27,188 nt of DNA from Halomonas sp. UBA3074 (GTDB lineage: Bacteria; Pseudomonadota; Gammaproteobacteria; Pseudomonadales; Halomonadaceae): positions 1 to 27,188 of the forward strand of contig NZ_DFBS01000030.1 in NCBI RefSeq assembly GCF_002366715.1, in the 5' to 3' direction. A program made the position numbers and the translations under genes. This document shows, piece after piece, positions 16,364 through 24,919 of the stretch. Under the pieces are notes generated by a model. It had not been told where the DNA came from, made no database searches, and saw only the letters and a list, made by a program, of their open reading frames with translations. Every line of letters begins with the position of its first letter. Position 1 is the stretch's first letter.

Positions 16364-18070
16364 ATGTTTATCTCATCTTCTGACTACCCGAATGCTCGCG
16401 ACTTAATGGACGCGCTACGCTTTCTTCCCGAAGAGGGCCAAATATGGTTAGGCGAGCAGCGCATGCTGCTGATGCCGCTTGCTGCGTCGGCGTTCTTTCG
16501 CAACGAGTTAATTACGACGTTGGGTATGGAGCGCGCCCGGGGCATCTTTATGCGCCTGGGATATTACTCAGGACTGATGGATGCCGAGCTTGGCGCGTCA
16601 TTGAGGGGGGAGCGTTTAGGGTTGGAGGAGAGCTTTCTCGCCGGGCCACAGATACATGCGCTGCAAGGGCATGTGCAGGCAGTGCCGATCAGCCTGGAGA
16701 TAAATCTCGAACAGGATCGTTTTTATAGCGAATTTATCTGGAAAGGCTCGTTTGAAGTCGACGTATGGCGTTCCCGTGGACCGCAGCGCGAACCGGCATG
16801 TTGGACGCTGCTGGGTTATGCATCAGGCTACGCCACCCAGCTTTTGGGACGCGAGGTACAATACAGAGAAGTGAGTTGCCGCGCCTGTGGTGACGACAAC
16901 TGCCGAATTATTGGCAAGCTGGCCGAAGAGTGGCCCGACCATGCCGCCTTTGCTGAATTGCTACGCGAGGCCCCGCTAATTGACGAGCTTTACGAGCTTC
17001 AGGCACGCATTGCCACACTGGAAAGCGACCTTGCCCGCACTCGTGACCAGGAAACCTGGGGGCCAATTGGCTCAACGCCAGCCTTTCGCGAGATGCTCTC
17101 TATGCTCGATAGCGCGGCGCCCTCAGAGGTCCCCGTCTTACTACTGGGTGAAACCGGTACGGGTAAAGAGATTCTTGCACGGCGTCTGCATGATCATAGC
17201 CTTCGTGCCAGCGGGCCGTTTATAGCAGTGAACTGCGCGGCCATACCGCCTGAGCTCATAGAATCGGAACTATTTGGTGTCGAAAAAGGTGCCTATACCG
17301 GTGCGGTTCAGTCGCGTATGGGACGTTTTGAGCGCGCCGACGGGGGCACCCTGTTTCTGGATGAGCTTTCTGAGCTTTCACCACGAGCGCAGGCAGCACT
17401 TTTGCGTGCGCTACAGGAAGGCCAGATCGAACGCGTCGGCGGAGAGAGCGTCAAAGAGGTCAACGTGCGCATCGTTGCCGCTACCCATACTGACCTAGTA
17501 ACACGTGTTGAACAGGGTAGTTTTCGCCAAGATCTGTTTTACCGCCTTAATGCCTTTACGTTAAGCGTGCCACCCTTGTGTCAGCGCCTCGACGACATCG
17601 TGCCATTGGCGGAACACTTTCTCAGCCACTTTGAAAATCACTATCAACGCCGCACACTCGGCTTTTCCGATCAGGCTCGTTCAGCCATGCACCAGTACCG
17701 CTGGCCAGGAAACGTACGCGAACTTAAGAACTGCGTCGAACGTGGTGTCATTCTTACCGATGATAACAAACACCTTACTGAAAAAGCGTTATTTGGCGAT
17801 TATCGCGTCCCTACCCTGGAGCGCGAGAAAGCTCAGGGCCTGGATAACACGGGCATGCTCATGTCATTACCCAATGAGAGCTCAAACCACGCCTCTCCAC
17901 GCCAGCGTATTCAGCCACTACTAGACGCTGGCATGTCCTTGGAAGAAGTCGAAATAGCGCTCATTCAAGCCGCCAATATTGATAGCGGCGGGAATATAAC
18001 GGCGGCAGCGAAACGCCTTGGAATGACACGCGCAGCCTACGCCTACCGTCTAAAAAAACTTGGCCAGTGA
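16364..18070 (+). CDS. XylR/DmpR-family sigma-54-dependent activator with V4R sensor domain
   Basis: A 568-residue transcription activator that should bind a phenolic effector and switch on the divergent pch operon with sigma-54 RNA polymerase. The XylR_N and V4R sensor spans about 10-185. A zinc site of Cys146, Glu169, Cys172 and Cys180 has exactly the spacing of MopR (Cys155, Glu178, Cys181, Cys189). His98 and Trp126 match the MopR residues that hold the phenol hydroxyl. After a linker helix (about 205-228) comes the AAA+ domain: Walker A GETGTGKE (262-269), the sigma-54 contact loop GAYTGA (309-314, Tyr for Phe) and Walker B GGTLFLDE (327-334). The C-terminal Fis-type helix-turn-helix is about 525-566 (NITAAAKRLGMTRAAYAYRL). 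Assignments to MopR are from memory. Confidence 0.93.
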   Translation: MFISSSDYPNARDLMDALRFLPEEGQIWLGEQRMLLMPLAASAFFRNELITTLGMERARGIFMRLGYYSGLMDAELGASLRGERLGLEESFLAGPQIHALQGHVQAVPISLEINLEQDRFYSEFIWKGSFEVDVWRSRGPQREPACWTLLGYASGYATQLLGREVQYREVSCRACGDDNCRIIGKLAEEWPDHAAFAELLREAPLIDELYELQARIATLESDLARTRDQETWGPIGSTPAFREMLSMLDSAAPSEVPVLLLGETGTGKEILARRLHDHSLRASGPFIAVNCAAIPPELIESELFGVEKGAYTGAVQSRMGRFERADGGTLFLDELSELSPRAQAALLRALQEGQIERVGGESVKEVNVRIVAATHTDLVTRVEQGSFRQDLFYRLNAFTLSVPPLCQRLDDIVPLAEHFLSHFENHYQRRTLGFSDQARSAMHQYRWPGNVRELKNCVERGVILTDDNKHLTEKALFGDYRVPTLEREKAQGLDNTGMLMSLPNESSNHASPRQRIQPLLDAGMSLEEVEIALIQAANIDSGGNITAAAKRLGMTRAAYAYRLKKLGQ

Positions 18071-18114
18071 ATAAGGCCTGGAGGCGTCTACGAAACCCGG
18101 CGCGATTCAGACCG

Positions 18115-18855
18115 CTAAGCCACTTCATTTACAAAATGAAGATAGAGAGGATCAAATTCACCCGACAATTTCAACGCTTCCCAATCAGGTATTGATACAG
18201 ATGATCTTTCGACTTTTATTAACCCATCTGCACGAAGCTCTTGGAGCACTCTATTCATGTGAACTGGGGTCATTCCCGTCGCATCAGCCAGCTCGGCTTG
18301 ACTCGCTGGGATTATAAATCGGTTGTTTCTAACTAAACCCACTGCATTTAAACGAACCTTGAGCTCACAAATAAGATGAGCGATGCGGGTATAGCTTTTA
18401 CGGCGGCCATTATTCACAATCCATTCACGGTAAATAGCTGATTGTGAGAGTGTCTCGCGCCAAAATGCAGTGGCCAAACGGGGGTATTGTTCGCATATAC
18501 GGCGAGCGTCTTCGTGCTGGACAAACCCCAACTTACAAGCGCTAAGGGTAGCGATATTAATATCCAGAAACGGAAGGTGCAGGCTTTGCAAATCAGGCAT
18601 ATCGCCAGGAATATGAATGGCTAATATCTGACGATTTCCGTCAATTGTTTCCTTATAGACACATGCAAATCCCTCTAGCACCATGAAGCACTGCGTTGGG
18701 TGATCACCCATATTCACAATGTCTTGGTATGCTTTCATGTCCACTATTTTGATGGGCAGGTGTTTAATAGCCTGTCGCTCCTCGTCGGAGAGAGCCACAA
18801 TGCTTTCAATTTTACGGATCATCATGTCGTTAGGGATAGATAGAGCTTGGATCAT
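18115..18855 (-). CDS. Crp/Fnr-family transcription regulator
   Basis: A 246-residue DNA-binding regulator: an N-terminal cyclic-nucleotide-binding-type beta-roll (about 20-135, with QCFMVLEGFACVYKETIDGNRQI) and a C-terminal Crp-type winged helix-turn-helix (about 152-222, IPASQAELADATGMTPVHMNRVLQELRADGLI in part). It lacks the N-terminal cysteine cluster of Fnr and the arginine-serine pair needed for cAMP, so the signal is unknown. The start is uncertain: the open frame reaches a TTG at 18909, the first ATG is at 18855 and another lies nine codons later. It converges on the sigma-54 activator gene with 44 bases between. A role in pch control is possible but not shown by the sequence. Confidence 0.85.
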   Translation of the reverse strand: MIQALSIPNDMMIRKIESIVALSDEERQAIKHLPIKIVDMKAYQDIVNMGDHPTQCFMVLEGFACVYKETIDGNRQILAIHIPGDMPDLQSLHLPFLDINIATLSACKLGFVQHEDARRICEQYPRLATAFWRETLSQSAIYREWIVNNGRRKSYTRIAHLICELKVRLNAVGLVRNNRFIIPASQAELADATGMTPVHMNRVLQELRADGLIKVERSSVSIPDWEALKLSGEFDPLYLHFVNEVA

Positions 18856-18909
18856 ATTGAGTCTATGTGCCTTGTAAGAGAAGCTGAAAGGAGTAAACGA
18901 TTCGGTCAA

Positions 18910-19404
18910 GTGTCGCCGCTAAGACAATTATTTAATTACAAAAAATGTTGTTATTTTAATAGAAAAAGGGTGCCTTCTTCATCGCCCTCTAAAGCATGTT
19001 CTCAAAAAAAACCTTTCAGGTGAAGCGCTCGATATACATACAGTAAATATGCAGCCACCCGAGGGCGACGTCCCCCCCTGACTGAGTTGTGGGCACGTAA
19101 TGAGAAGCTGATGGCCACGATGGTCAAGCTTATGTATGAATATGGTAAGAATACGGCGCGGCTTAGGGATGCCAATGAAGGTCTATACCTGGCAATTGCG
19201 TTGTAAGCGCCCACGGTTAGATAAACAACAAAGTGGGATGGGCTGGCGATTGCAAAACCATAGAGGCGCTGTTTTATCACCCTGGGTCTATCTATATAGC
19301 AACTGGTCTGCTTGAGTTGAGCCATACTCTGACTGCAAACTGTGGAGAATCAGGACCTGAAGGTTTCGGCTGACATCTCTTTTACAACCTGAAATACAGG
19401 CAAG
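18910..19404. other. Gene-poor stretch with one orphan open frame
   Basis: Nothing intact is recognised. A plus-strand frame of about 62 codons (about 19023-19206) opens after a stop, contains ELWARNEKLMATMVKLMYEYG and ends at a TAA. It reads like protein but belongs to no family I know and lacks a clear start with a ribosome-binding site. It may be a gene relic next to the broken recombinase. The rest is AT-rich. Confidence 0.5.
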
Positions 19405-19983
19405 TTGGTTGGGCAGAAGGCACCTTTGCGTCTTAAATATAATTGGCCGGCTCGTAGTCATCTACAGATTGCCCAAAACACGAGCCCTCGCCCTCCTCAA
19501 CTTAGCCATTGATAGTAAATTACGAGGCTGCAACCTCGTCAATTATCGAGTACGAGATATAGCACATAGTGCGGGCATATCCCCACGAGCCTTCGTAAAT
19601 GCAGCCAAAAACGTATCGATCTGTCCAGTTCGAAATAACCGAGCAAACCCGTATCGCAATTGGAGACTGGATACCGCTAGCTCAACCCAGAAGCGAAGAC
19701 TTCATGCTTCATCGCCGTATTGATGGTGTAAAACATCTCGTCACACGCCAATATGCCCCGTGTCGTGAAGCCTGCGGCAACAAAAAAAGTTTAGATGCGT
19801 CAATTTATGGCACGCACAATATACGCCGCAGTAAAGTGTCGCTGATATAAAGCCTCACGAAAAATTTAAGGGGCTATGCAGCTGCTCCTCCAGGGTCACA
19901 CGAAGCTGGAAAGCACGGTCAGATATCTAGGGAAAGAGATAGATGACGCGTTGGAAATGGCAGAACAGATAGAAGTTGGATGA
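19405..19983 (+). pseudogene. Decayed tyrosine recombinase (phage-type integrase)
   Basis: Consecutive pieces of a short tyrosine recombinase appear in order but in different frames. APLRLKYNWPARSHLQIAQN starts near 19420. ALALLNLAIDSKLRGCNLV then RVRDIAHSAG (about 19482-19580) is the signature start of the catalytic domain with its first Arg. RSVQFEITEQTR, WIPLAQPRSEDF, RIDGVKHLVTRQYA and SIYGTHNIRRSKVSLI (about 19620-19848) carry the His-x-x-Arg box. MQLLLQGHTKLESTVRYLG (from about 19876) carries the GHT box and the nucleophile Tyr, ending EMAEQIEVG-stop at 19983. At least three frameshifts and a stop break it, so it is inactive. Confidence 0.85.
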
Positions 19984-20281
19984 GGATGAACGATGGACTA
20001 TTTCGGGCCGTCGTTACCCGGCCAAAAGCAGCTAATTACTTCTATCTGATAAAACGGTGCCTTTATAGATGGAAACCTTACGCTGATATGCAAATTGACC
20101 GCTCAGGCACCCTCCAAAATTCTTGTATACGATCAAACGGTGTCGACATAGCCCCGAGAAATTCAAAGAATTCCTAGGGCAATGTGCCCTGGTAAATTTT
20201 CATTAGAACTATCATATCATTACTATCTATTATGGCCTTTGGTAAAGCACCCTGCTAGAATGAAAACAGCTTAATTGATGT
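19984..20281 (+). other. Intergenic stretch before the HDOD-GGDEF gene
   Basis: No convincing gene. A 65-codon frame at 19980-20177 has no homology that I recognise and probably belongs to the recombinase remnant. An extended -10-like element TGCTAGAAT (20253-20261) without a good -35 might be a promoter for the downstream gene. Confidence 0.4.
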
Positions 20282-20524
20282 GTGAAGCAATCGGGGAAGG
20301 GTACAGTTAGTGCAGACTTCAGATCAGAAAACGCCGTTATGCTCAAGAAAAATAAGGTTTTTCTTCAATATCGGACGACTGAAGGCTGTTTAGCGATTAC
20401 AAAAACGGCTAGTACAAAAATTGTAAGCGTATTTCATTATAAAACTAGCACCCATATCAAGAAAAAAAGCCAAGCAATGGCCTACTGCTTACTAGGCCAT
20501 GGCCGAAAAAATAAGAGAATCATT

Positions 20525-22096
20525 ATGTCCGAGCACTTCCAGGCACCGACCGTTAGCACCAATTTGGCTAGTACTATCTCGCCAGCGTTTTTCGACTTAC
20601 CGCCCGCGTTGACGCAACGACTGAAGGATTGCAACACATTGCCTTCAATACCTGGCGCGGTCTTGGAAGTGCTCAGAATAGCCCGAGATCCGGACGCCTC
20701 GTTGAGCGACTACGCCAATGCTATAGAGCGTGACCCCGCCCTTACCGTGCGCTTTTTATCTCTTGCCAATAGTGCCCTGTACCGGGGAACCAAGAAAAAA
20801 GTCACGATTTGCCGGGAAGCTGTCATCCGGCTTGGTACTGACGCAACCATTGCCGCCGTATTGAGCTTTAGCTTGATTGGAGGTAAACAGAGCACTGCCA
20901 CTTATACATATATATGGCAGCGAGCCCTAATCGCAACACTCAGCATACAATGTCTCAGCGAACATTTTCTGTGTCAGTCACAAACAAGGCAGCTCTTTAC
21001 CGCTGCGCTGTTGCAGGATATCGGGATAATGGCGCTGCATGAAATCGCACCTCCTTATGCAGAAATGCTGGAGATATATCTACACGATCACAATGCACTT
21101 TGCGCTCAGGAAAAAGCACTCTTTGGTTGCGATCATGCCGCCATTGGTGCCTGGCTTTTGAAGAGTTTGGGGATACCTGAGAATCTCGCCATCTTGGTCG
21201 CTCAAAGCCATGACGGCAATGAGACTATTAAAACTCCCCTACTGTGCCTGCAACTTTCGGGGAGTATTGCCGACGCTTGGCTTTCACCCACTCCGCAAAA
21301 GTGTTTTAGAGAATTAGTAACGCACCATCCAGCATTAGAACCCAAGCTATTAGCCATTCTTCTGGATCATTTGCAAACGCAGCTACCGCCTATAGCACAG
21401 CTGTTCAACCTCATCATGCCCCCTATGCTCAACAGTGAGGTACTGCTGGCAGAAGCCAAACAACTGTTGCACGAGCGAAATCAGCAGCTTCAGTTACTAC
21501 TGAAACGTGAGCAGGAAAAAAGCATTGCCCTGCAGGAGCAAAATACCCTCCTTGATCACCAGAGCCGGACAGATCCACTCACCGGTATCGCCAATCGCGC
21601 ATATTTAGAAAAGCAACTGGCACTTTTTTTCGAGCAAGCCACCTCTGGCCAAGAAACGCTAAGCGTAATCTTTATTGATCTGGATCACTTCAAACAACTT
21701 AATGATACTTATGGACACCAAGTAGGCGACGATGTTCTGAGACAGTTCGCCAGACTCCTTTCCAGCTTAGTAGCCGAGAAAAAGCGTTTAGCGGTCAATC
21801 TACAGGATATTATGGTGGGTCGTTACGGAGGCGAAGAGTTCCTGGTATTGCTTTCGCAACAGTCACCCGAGCAAGCTGAACATCTAGCCAAACAGTTGAA
21901 CCACGCTTTGCTAACTACCACGATGATCGAAATATCGGGCCAACCTCTTAAGGTGAGTGCCTCGATCGGTATTGCCAGCATGAGTGACGCTATCTTTCGG
22001 ACACCTCTTGAACTTATTGAAGCCGCCGACCGCAGCATGTATCTGGCGAAGCGCAGCGGCCGTGCCTGCACCATACTTTTTAATGATAGCCGATGA
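20525..22096 (+). CDS. HDOD-GGDEF signalling protein (putative diguanylate cyclase)
   Basis: A 523-residue cytoplasmic protein. An HDOD domain (about 38-235, SIPGAVLEVLRIARDPDASL, ANSALYRG, LLQDIG) is followed by a long helical linker (about 305-345) and a GGDEF domain (about 347-520). The active-site motif is GGEEF (435-439) within VGRYGGEEF, and the metal and base residues (DLDHFKQLND, GHQVGDD) are intact, so it should make cyclic-di-GMP. The inhibitory RxxD is absent: the spot reads NLQD and is one residue further away. I start at the ATG at 20525 because HDOD proteins begin near here; the frame stays open 81 codons upstream to a GTG at 20282, but those residues are low-complexity and lysine-rich. 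HDOD domains often link signalling to stress or motility; the partner is unknown. Confidence 0.88.
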   Translation: MSEHFQAPTVSTNLASTISPAFFDLPPALTQRLKDCNTLPSIPGAVLEVLRIARDPDASLSDYANAIERDPALTVRFLSLANSALYRGTKKKVTICREAVIRLGTDATIAAVLSFSLIGGKQSTATYTYIWQRALIATLSIQCLSEHFLCQSQTRQLFTAALLQDIGIMALHEIAPPYAEMLEIYLHDHNALCAQEKALFGCDHAAIGAWLLKSLGIPENLAILVAQSHDGNETIKTPLLCLQLSGSIADAWLSPTPQKCFRELVTHHPALEPKLLAILLDHLQTQLPPIAQLFNLIMPPMLNSEVLLAEAKQLLHERNQQLQLLLKREQEKSIALQEQNTLLDHQSRTDPLTGIANRAYLEKQLALFFEQATSGQETLSVIFIDLDHFKQLNDTYGHQVGDDVLRQFARLLSSLVAEKKRLAVNLQDIMVGRYGGEEFLVLLSQQSPEQAEHLAKQLNHALLTTTMIEISGQPLKVSASIGIASMSDAIFRTPLELIEAADRSMYLAKRSGRACTILFNDSR

Positions 22097-22408
22097 TTCA
22101 TTTACAGGTGAGCCGCAGGCTTATTGAAAGCACTTAGGAGTCCGCTGGGAGTTTCTTCACGCCCAAGAATCTGACGACCAATTTTTCTCTTAAAGATTGA
22201 TGTAATCATATTTTATTTTATAAACAATAGCTTATATCGATATTTTATCGCCGCCTGGGCTTTTGACTACCGGGAGTAGATTAAAAAAATCCATCGGCTT
22301 ATTCTCATTCAGGTAATCTTCACGTTGTTATCCCAAATGTCTATTAATCTGGAGCTAGTTCATTTCGCCTAGCCGAGCAAATTATTCGATTAGAATTTAC
22401 ATCTTTTC
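22097..22408 (+). other. AT-rich intergenic stretch
   Basis: No gene is seen between the HDOD-GGDEF stop and the HD-GYP promoter. It contains a small palindrome ATATCGATAT near 22235-22245. No convincing terminator hairpin with a T-run was found after the upstream gene. Confidence 0.5.
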
Positions 22409-22436
22409 TGGATTAAATTTTTTCATCCTATATAAT
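22409..22436 (+). promoter_or_regulatory. Probable sigma-70 promoter of the HD-GYP gene
   Basis: A perfect TATAAT (22431-22436) lies 28 bases before the start codon, with TGGATT (22409-22414, three of six) 16 bases upstream. The short leader contains the AGG ribosome-binding site. Confidence 0.5.
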
Positions 22437-22464
22437 GAATGAAACAAAATAAAATAGGTGCTAT

Positions 22465-24099
22465 ATGGGTGGGGAGGCTTACAGCAATGACATTACACGG
22501 ATTCGCCAACTCAACGAGATTGGCATTGCTCTTTCCTCAGAGCACAATCACGATGCTTTGCTAGAGAACCTCCTAACTAGCGCAAGGGAATTAACCCAAG
22601 CAGACGCTGGCACGCTCTACACTTTTGATGCTTCAAAACAGCAGCTCTCTTTTGCCATCGTACAAAACGATACTTTGAACCTACGCCTTGGGGGACTTAG
22701 CGAACCAGTAGGCGAACAGTTTCCCCTCATTGATTTATATCAAGCTGATGGCTTACCCAATCACCACCTAGTAGTAGCCTATACCGTTTTAAACGACTGT
22801 ACCGTCAATATTGAAGACGCTTACACCGCAGAAGGCTTCGATTTCGCTGGTACACGTAAAATCGACCAAGCCACTGGTTATCGGTCGAGGGCTTTTCTCA
22901 CCGTACCGATGCACAACCACCAGGGCGATACAGTAGCGGTTTTGCAACTTTTGAATAAACGTACCGCAAGCGGTATTGACGGTACTTTTAGCTCTGCTGA
23001 TCAGCATATTGCAGAGTCGCTTGCTTCGCAGGCCGCCGTAGCCATCACTAATCATCGGCTAGTTGACGAAATGCAGGCTCTCTTCGACAGCTTTGTCCGC
23101 GTTATCGCCACCGCTATTGATGCTAAATCTGCTCATACCGGCGCTCATTGCCGCCGTGTACCCGATGCGACTTTGCTGCTCGCCGAAGCGGCACATCGTT
23201 CAAAACACCCTGAAGTAGCTAGCTTTACCTTAACTGACGCCGACCGATACGAAATCAAAACTGCTGCCTGGCTACACGACTGCGGAAAAGTCGTCATACC
23301 GCACCATGTCATGGAAAAGTCGACCAAGCTTGAAGGACTGTTTGACCGCCTTCCTACCGTTGAAGCCCGCTTTGCGGCAAAGCAGCAAGCGCTTAACGCG
23401 GCACAGCTGCGTGCTGAGCTCGATGCTTATCGCAACGGTCAGCTGTTTACTGAAGCAGAACGCGAAGTCTTCGCAAACAAACAGTCAACACTTCGGGAAC
23501 ATCTCACTTTGATACGTCGTTCGAATACGGACGGTGAGTACCTTGATGATCAAGATATCGAGCAGCTCCAGGCGATTGCGCAAGGTACCTGGGAAGATAT
23601 AGATGGCCATCGACAGCCTCTATTAACTGAAGACGAGCTAGAAAACCTTTGCATCCGTCACGGCACACTGAATCAAGAAGAGCGGAAAATCATCGAAGGG
23701 CACGTAATCGCTACGCTCGACATGCTGGCTGAGTTGCCTTTCCCGAAGCATTTGAAGCGTGTTCCCGAGTATGCAGGAGGGCATCACGAGAGAATGGACG
23801 GATCCGGCTACCCTAACGGGTTGACTCGCGAACAGCTTTCTTTACCAGCGAGAATGTTGGGAATTGCCGATGTTTTTGAAGCGCTTACAGCGCCGGACCG
23901 GCCTTATAAAACACCGATGAAGCTTTCTCAAGCCCTGAACATTATGGGGCGCATGGTGGAGGATCATCACCTTGATCCAGCTTTATTCGCTGTGTTTATC
24001 GAAGAAGGTGTGTACCTGGATTATGCACGCCAATACTTACAGGAGTACCAAATAGACGCTGTTGATACCAGCTCGCTACCAGGGTTGCGCACTGCGTAA
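22465..24099 (+). CDS. GAF-HD-GYP cyclic-di-GMP phosphodiesterase
   Basis: A 544-residue cytoplasmic protein. An N-terminal GAF domain (about 20-200, ending IAESLASQAAVAITNHRLV) senses an unknown small ligand. An HD-GYP domain (about 205-515) should hydrolyse cyclic-di-GMP. Catalytic motifs are His271-Asp272 in LHDCGK (Cys for the usual Ile), His413 in EGHV, and the signature HHERMDGSGYPNGL (440-453). About 115 residues (roughly 290-400) are inserted between the HD box and EGHV, rich in helix and charge. This resembles a known longer HD-GYP subgroup. The start at 22465 follows an AGG at seven bases and a clear -10 box. It lies upstream of the cyclic-nucleotide phosphodiesterase-like gene, with 46 bases between. 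Confidence 0.92.
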   Translation: MGGEAYSNDITRIRQLNEIGIALSSEHNHDALLENLLTSARELTQADAGTLYTFDASKQQLSFAIVQNDTLNLRLGGLSEPVGEQFPLIDLYQADGLPNHHLVVAYTVLNDCTVNIEDAYTAEGFDFAGTRKIDQATGYRSRAFLTVPMHNHQGDTVAVLQLLNKRTASGIDGTFSSADQHIAESLASQAAVAITNHRLVDEMQALFDSFVRVIATAIDAKSAHTGAHCRRVPDATLLLAEAAHRSKHPEVASFTLTDADRYEIKTAAWLHDCGKVVIPHHVMEKSTKLEGLFDRLPTVEARFAAKQQALNAAQLRAELDAYRNGQLFTEAEREVFANKQSTLREHLTLIRRSNTDGEYLDDQDIEQLQAIAQGTWEDIDGHRQPLLTEDELENLCIRHGTLNQEERKIIEGHVIATLDMLAELPFPKHLKRVPEYAGGHHERMDGSGYPNGLTREQLSLPARMLGIADVFEALTAPDRPYKTPMKLSQALNIMGRMVEDHHLDPALFAVFIEEGVYLDYARQYLQEYQIDAVDTSSLPGLRTA

Positions 24100-24145
24100 T
24101 CTGCCTACGTCTACGACTTACCTTTCCAAAGATACTAATAATACC

Positions 24146-24919
24146 ATGCAGATAACTTCACTCGGCGCAAGCGGCGGGCTAGAGCCACAACAAGGCACCA
24201 GTGCTTTCCATTTGCCGCCTTATACGCTTATTGATGCAGGTACAGGCGCTCAAAGACTCAGTATCGCAGAGCTAACGTCACTGAACAGCGTACTGGTGAC
24301 CCATGCCCATCTTGATCATATCGCTAGCCTACCCCTTCTAATCGACATGCAGTTTGACGCGCTGGCCGAGCAAGAGCGATCCCTAAACGTCTACGCACTT
24401 CCGGAAGTGTTGGAAACACTTAAGCGGCATATATTCAACGAACATATTTGGCCTGATTTCACTCAGCTTCCTTCAGCTGACTCCCCCGTGCTCCAATTTG
24501 TTCCCATCACCTTGTGGGAGTCGTTTACGTTACCCGGAGAAGCGAACATACCGTTACAAGTGACCCCGTTTCCCGTTTCTCATGGAGTCCCCACCTGCGG
24601 CTACTGTATTAACGATGGTAGCAAACAGGTCGCCATTTGCGGCGATACCGGCCTAAACGAAAACACGATTACAGCGCTTAACCGTCTAGGGCCACTAAAT
24701 CGCTTGGCCATCGAATGTGCCTACAGTAACCACTTTGATGCGCTAGCAAAAATTAGCAATCACTTAACGCCGCATCGTCTTGCCACGCTCCTTGATGCCC
24801 TGGACACGCTCCCGGAAGAGCTATGGATCACACACTTAAAGCCTAAACAGCGGGAACGCATTGCCAGTGAGCTTTGTCAGCAGCTCCCCTCTCACTTGAA
24901 CTGGATCCTGCCTTCATGA
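24146..24919 (+). CDS. Metallo-beta-lactamase-fold protein, class II cyclic-nucleotide phosphodiesterase-like
   Basis: A 257-residue cytoplasmic protein without a signal peptide. It opens MQITSLGASGG and carries the metal motif THAHLDH (His53, His55, Asp57, His58), His146 (VSHGVPT), Asp167 (CGDTG) and a late WITHLKP (His230). The order and the CAYSN element resemble class II cAMP phosphodiesterases (PDE1/CpdP type), so hydrolysis of cAMP, cGMP or another nucleotide is likely. I start at 24146, where homology begins; the frame continues upstream to a TTG at 24062 inside the HD-GYP gene. Its stop TGA overlaps the ATG of the next gene (ATGA), so the two are translationally coupled. RNase Z-type activity is a less likely alternative. 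Confidence 0.8.
   Translation: MQITSLGASGGLEPQQGTSAFHLPPYTLIDAGTGAQRLSIAELTSLNSVLVTHAHLDHIASLPLLIDMQFDALAEQERSLNVYALPEVLETLKRHIFNEHIWPDFTQLPSADSPVLQFVPITLWESFTLPGEANIPLQVTPFPVSHGVPTCGYCINDGSKQVAICGDTGLNENTITALNRLGPLNRLAIECAYSNHFDALAKISNHLTPHRLATLLDALDTLPEELWITHLKPKQRERIASELCQQLPSHLNWILPS

Noticed and set aside
20282..20524. 81-codon upstream extension of the HDOD-GGDEF frame
   Set aside because: Begins with GTG without a clear ribosome-binding site, lysine-rich and unlike HDOD proteins; the ATG at 20525 fits the domain start.
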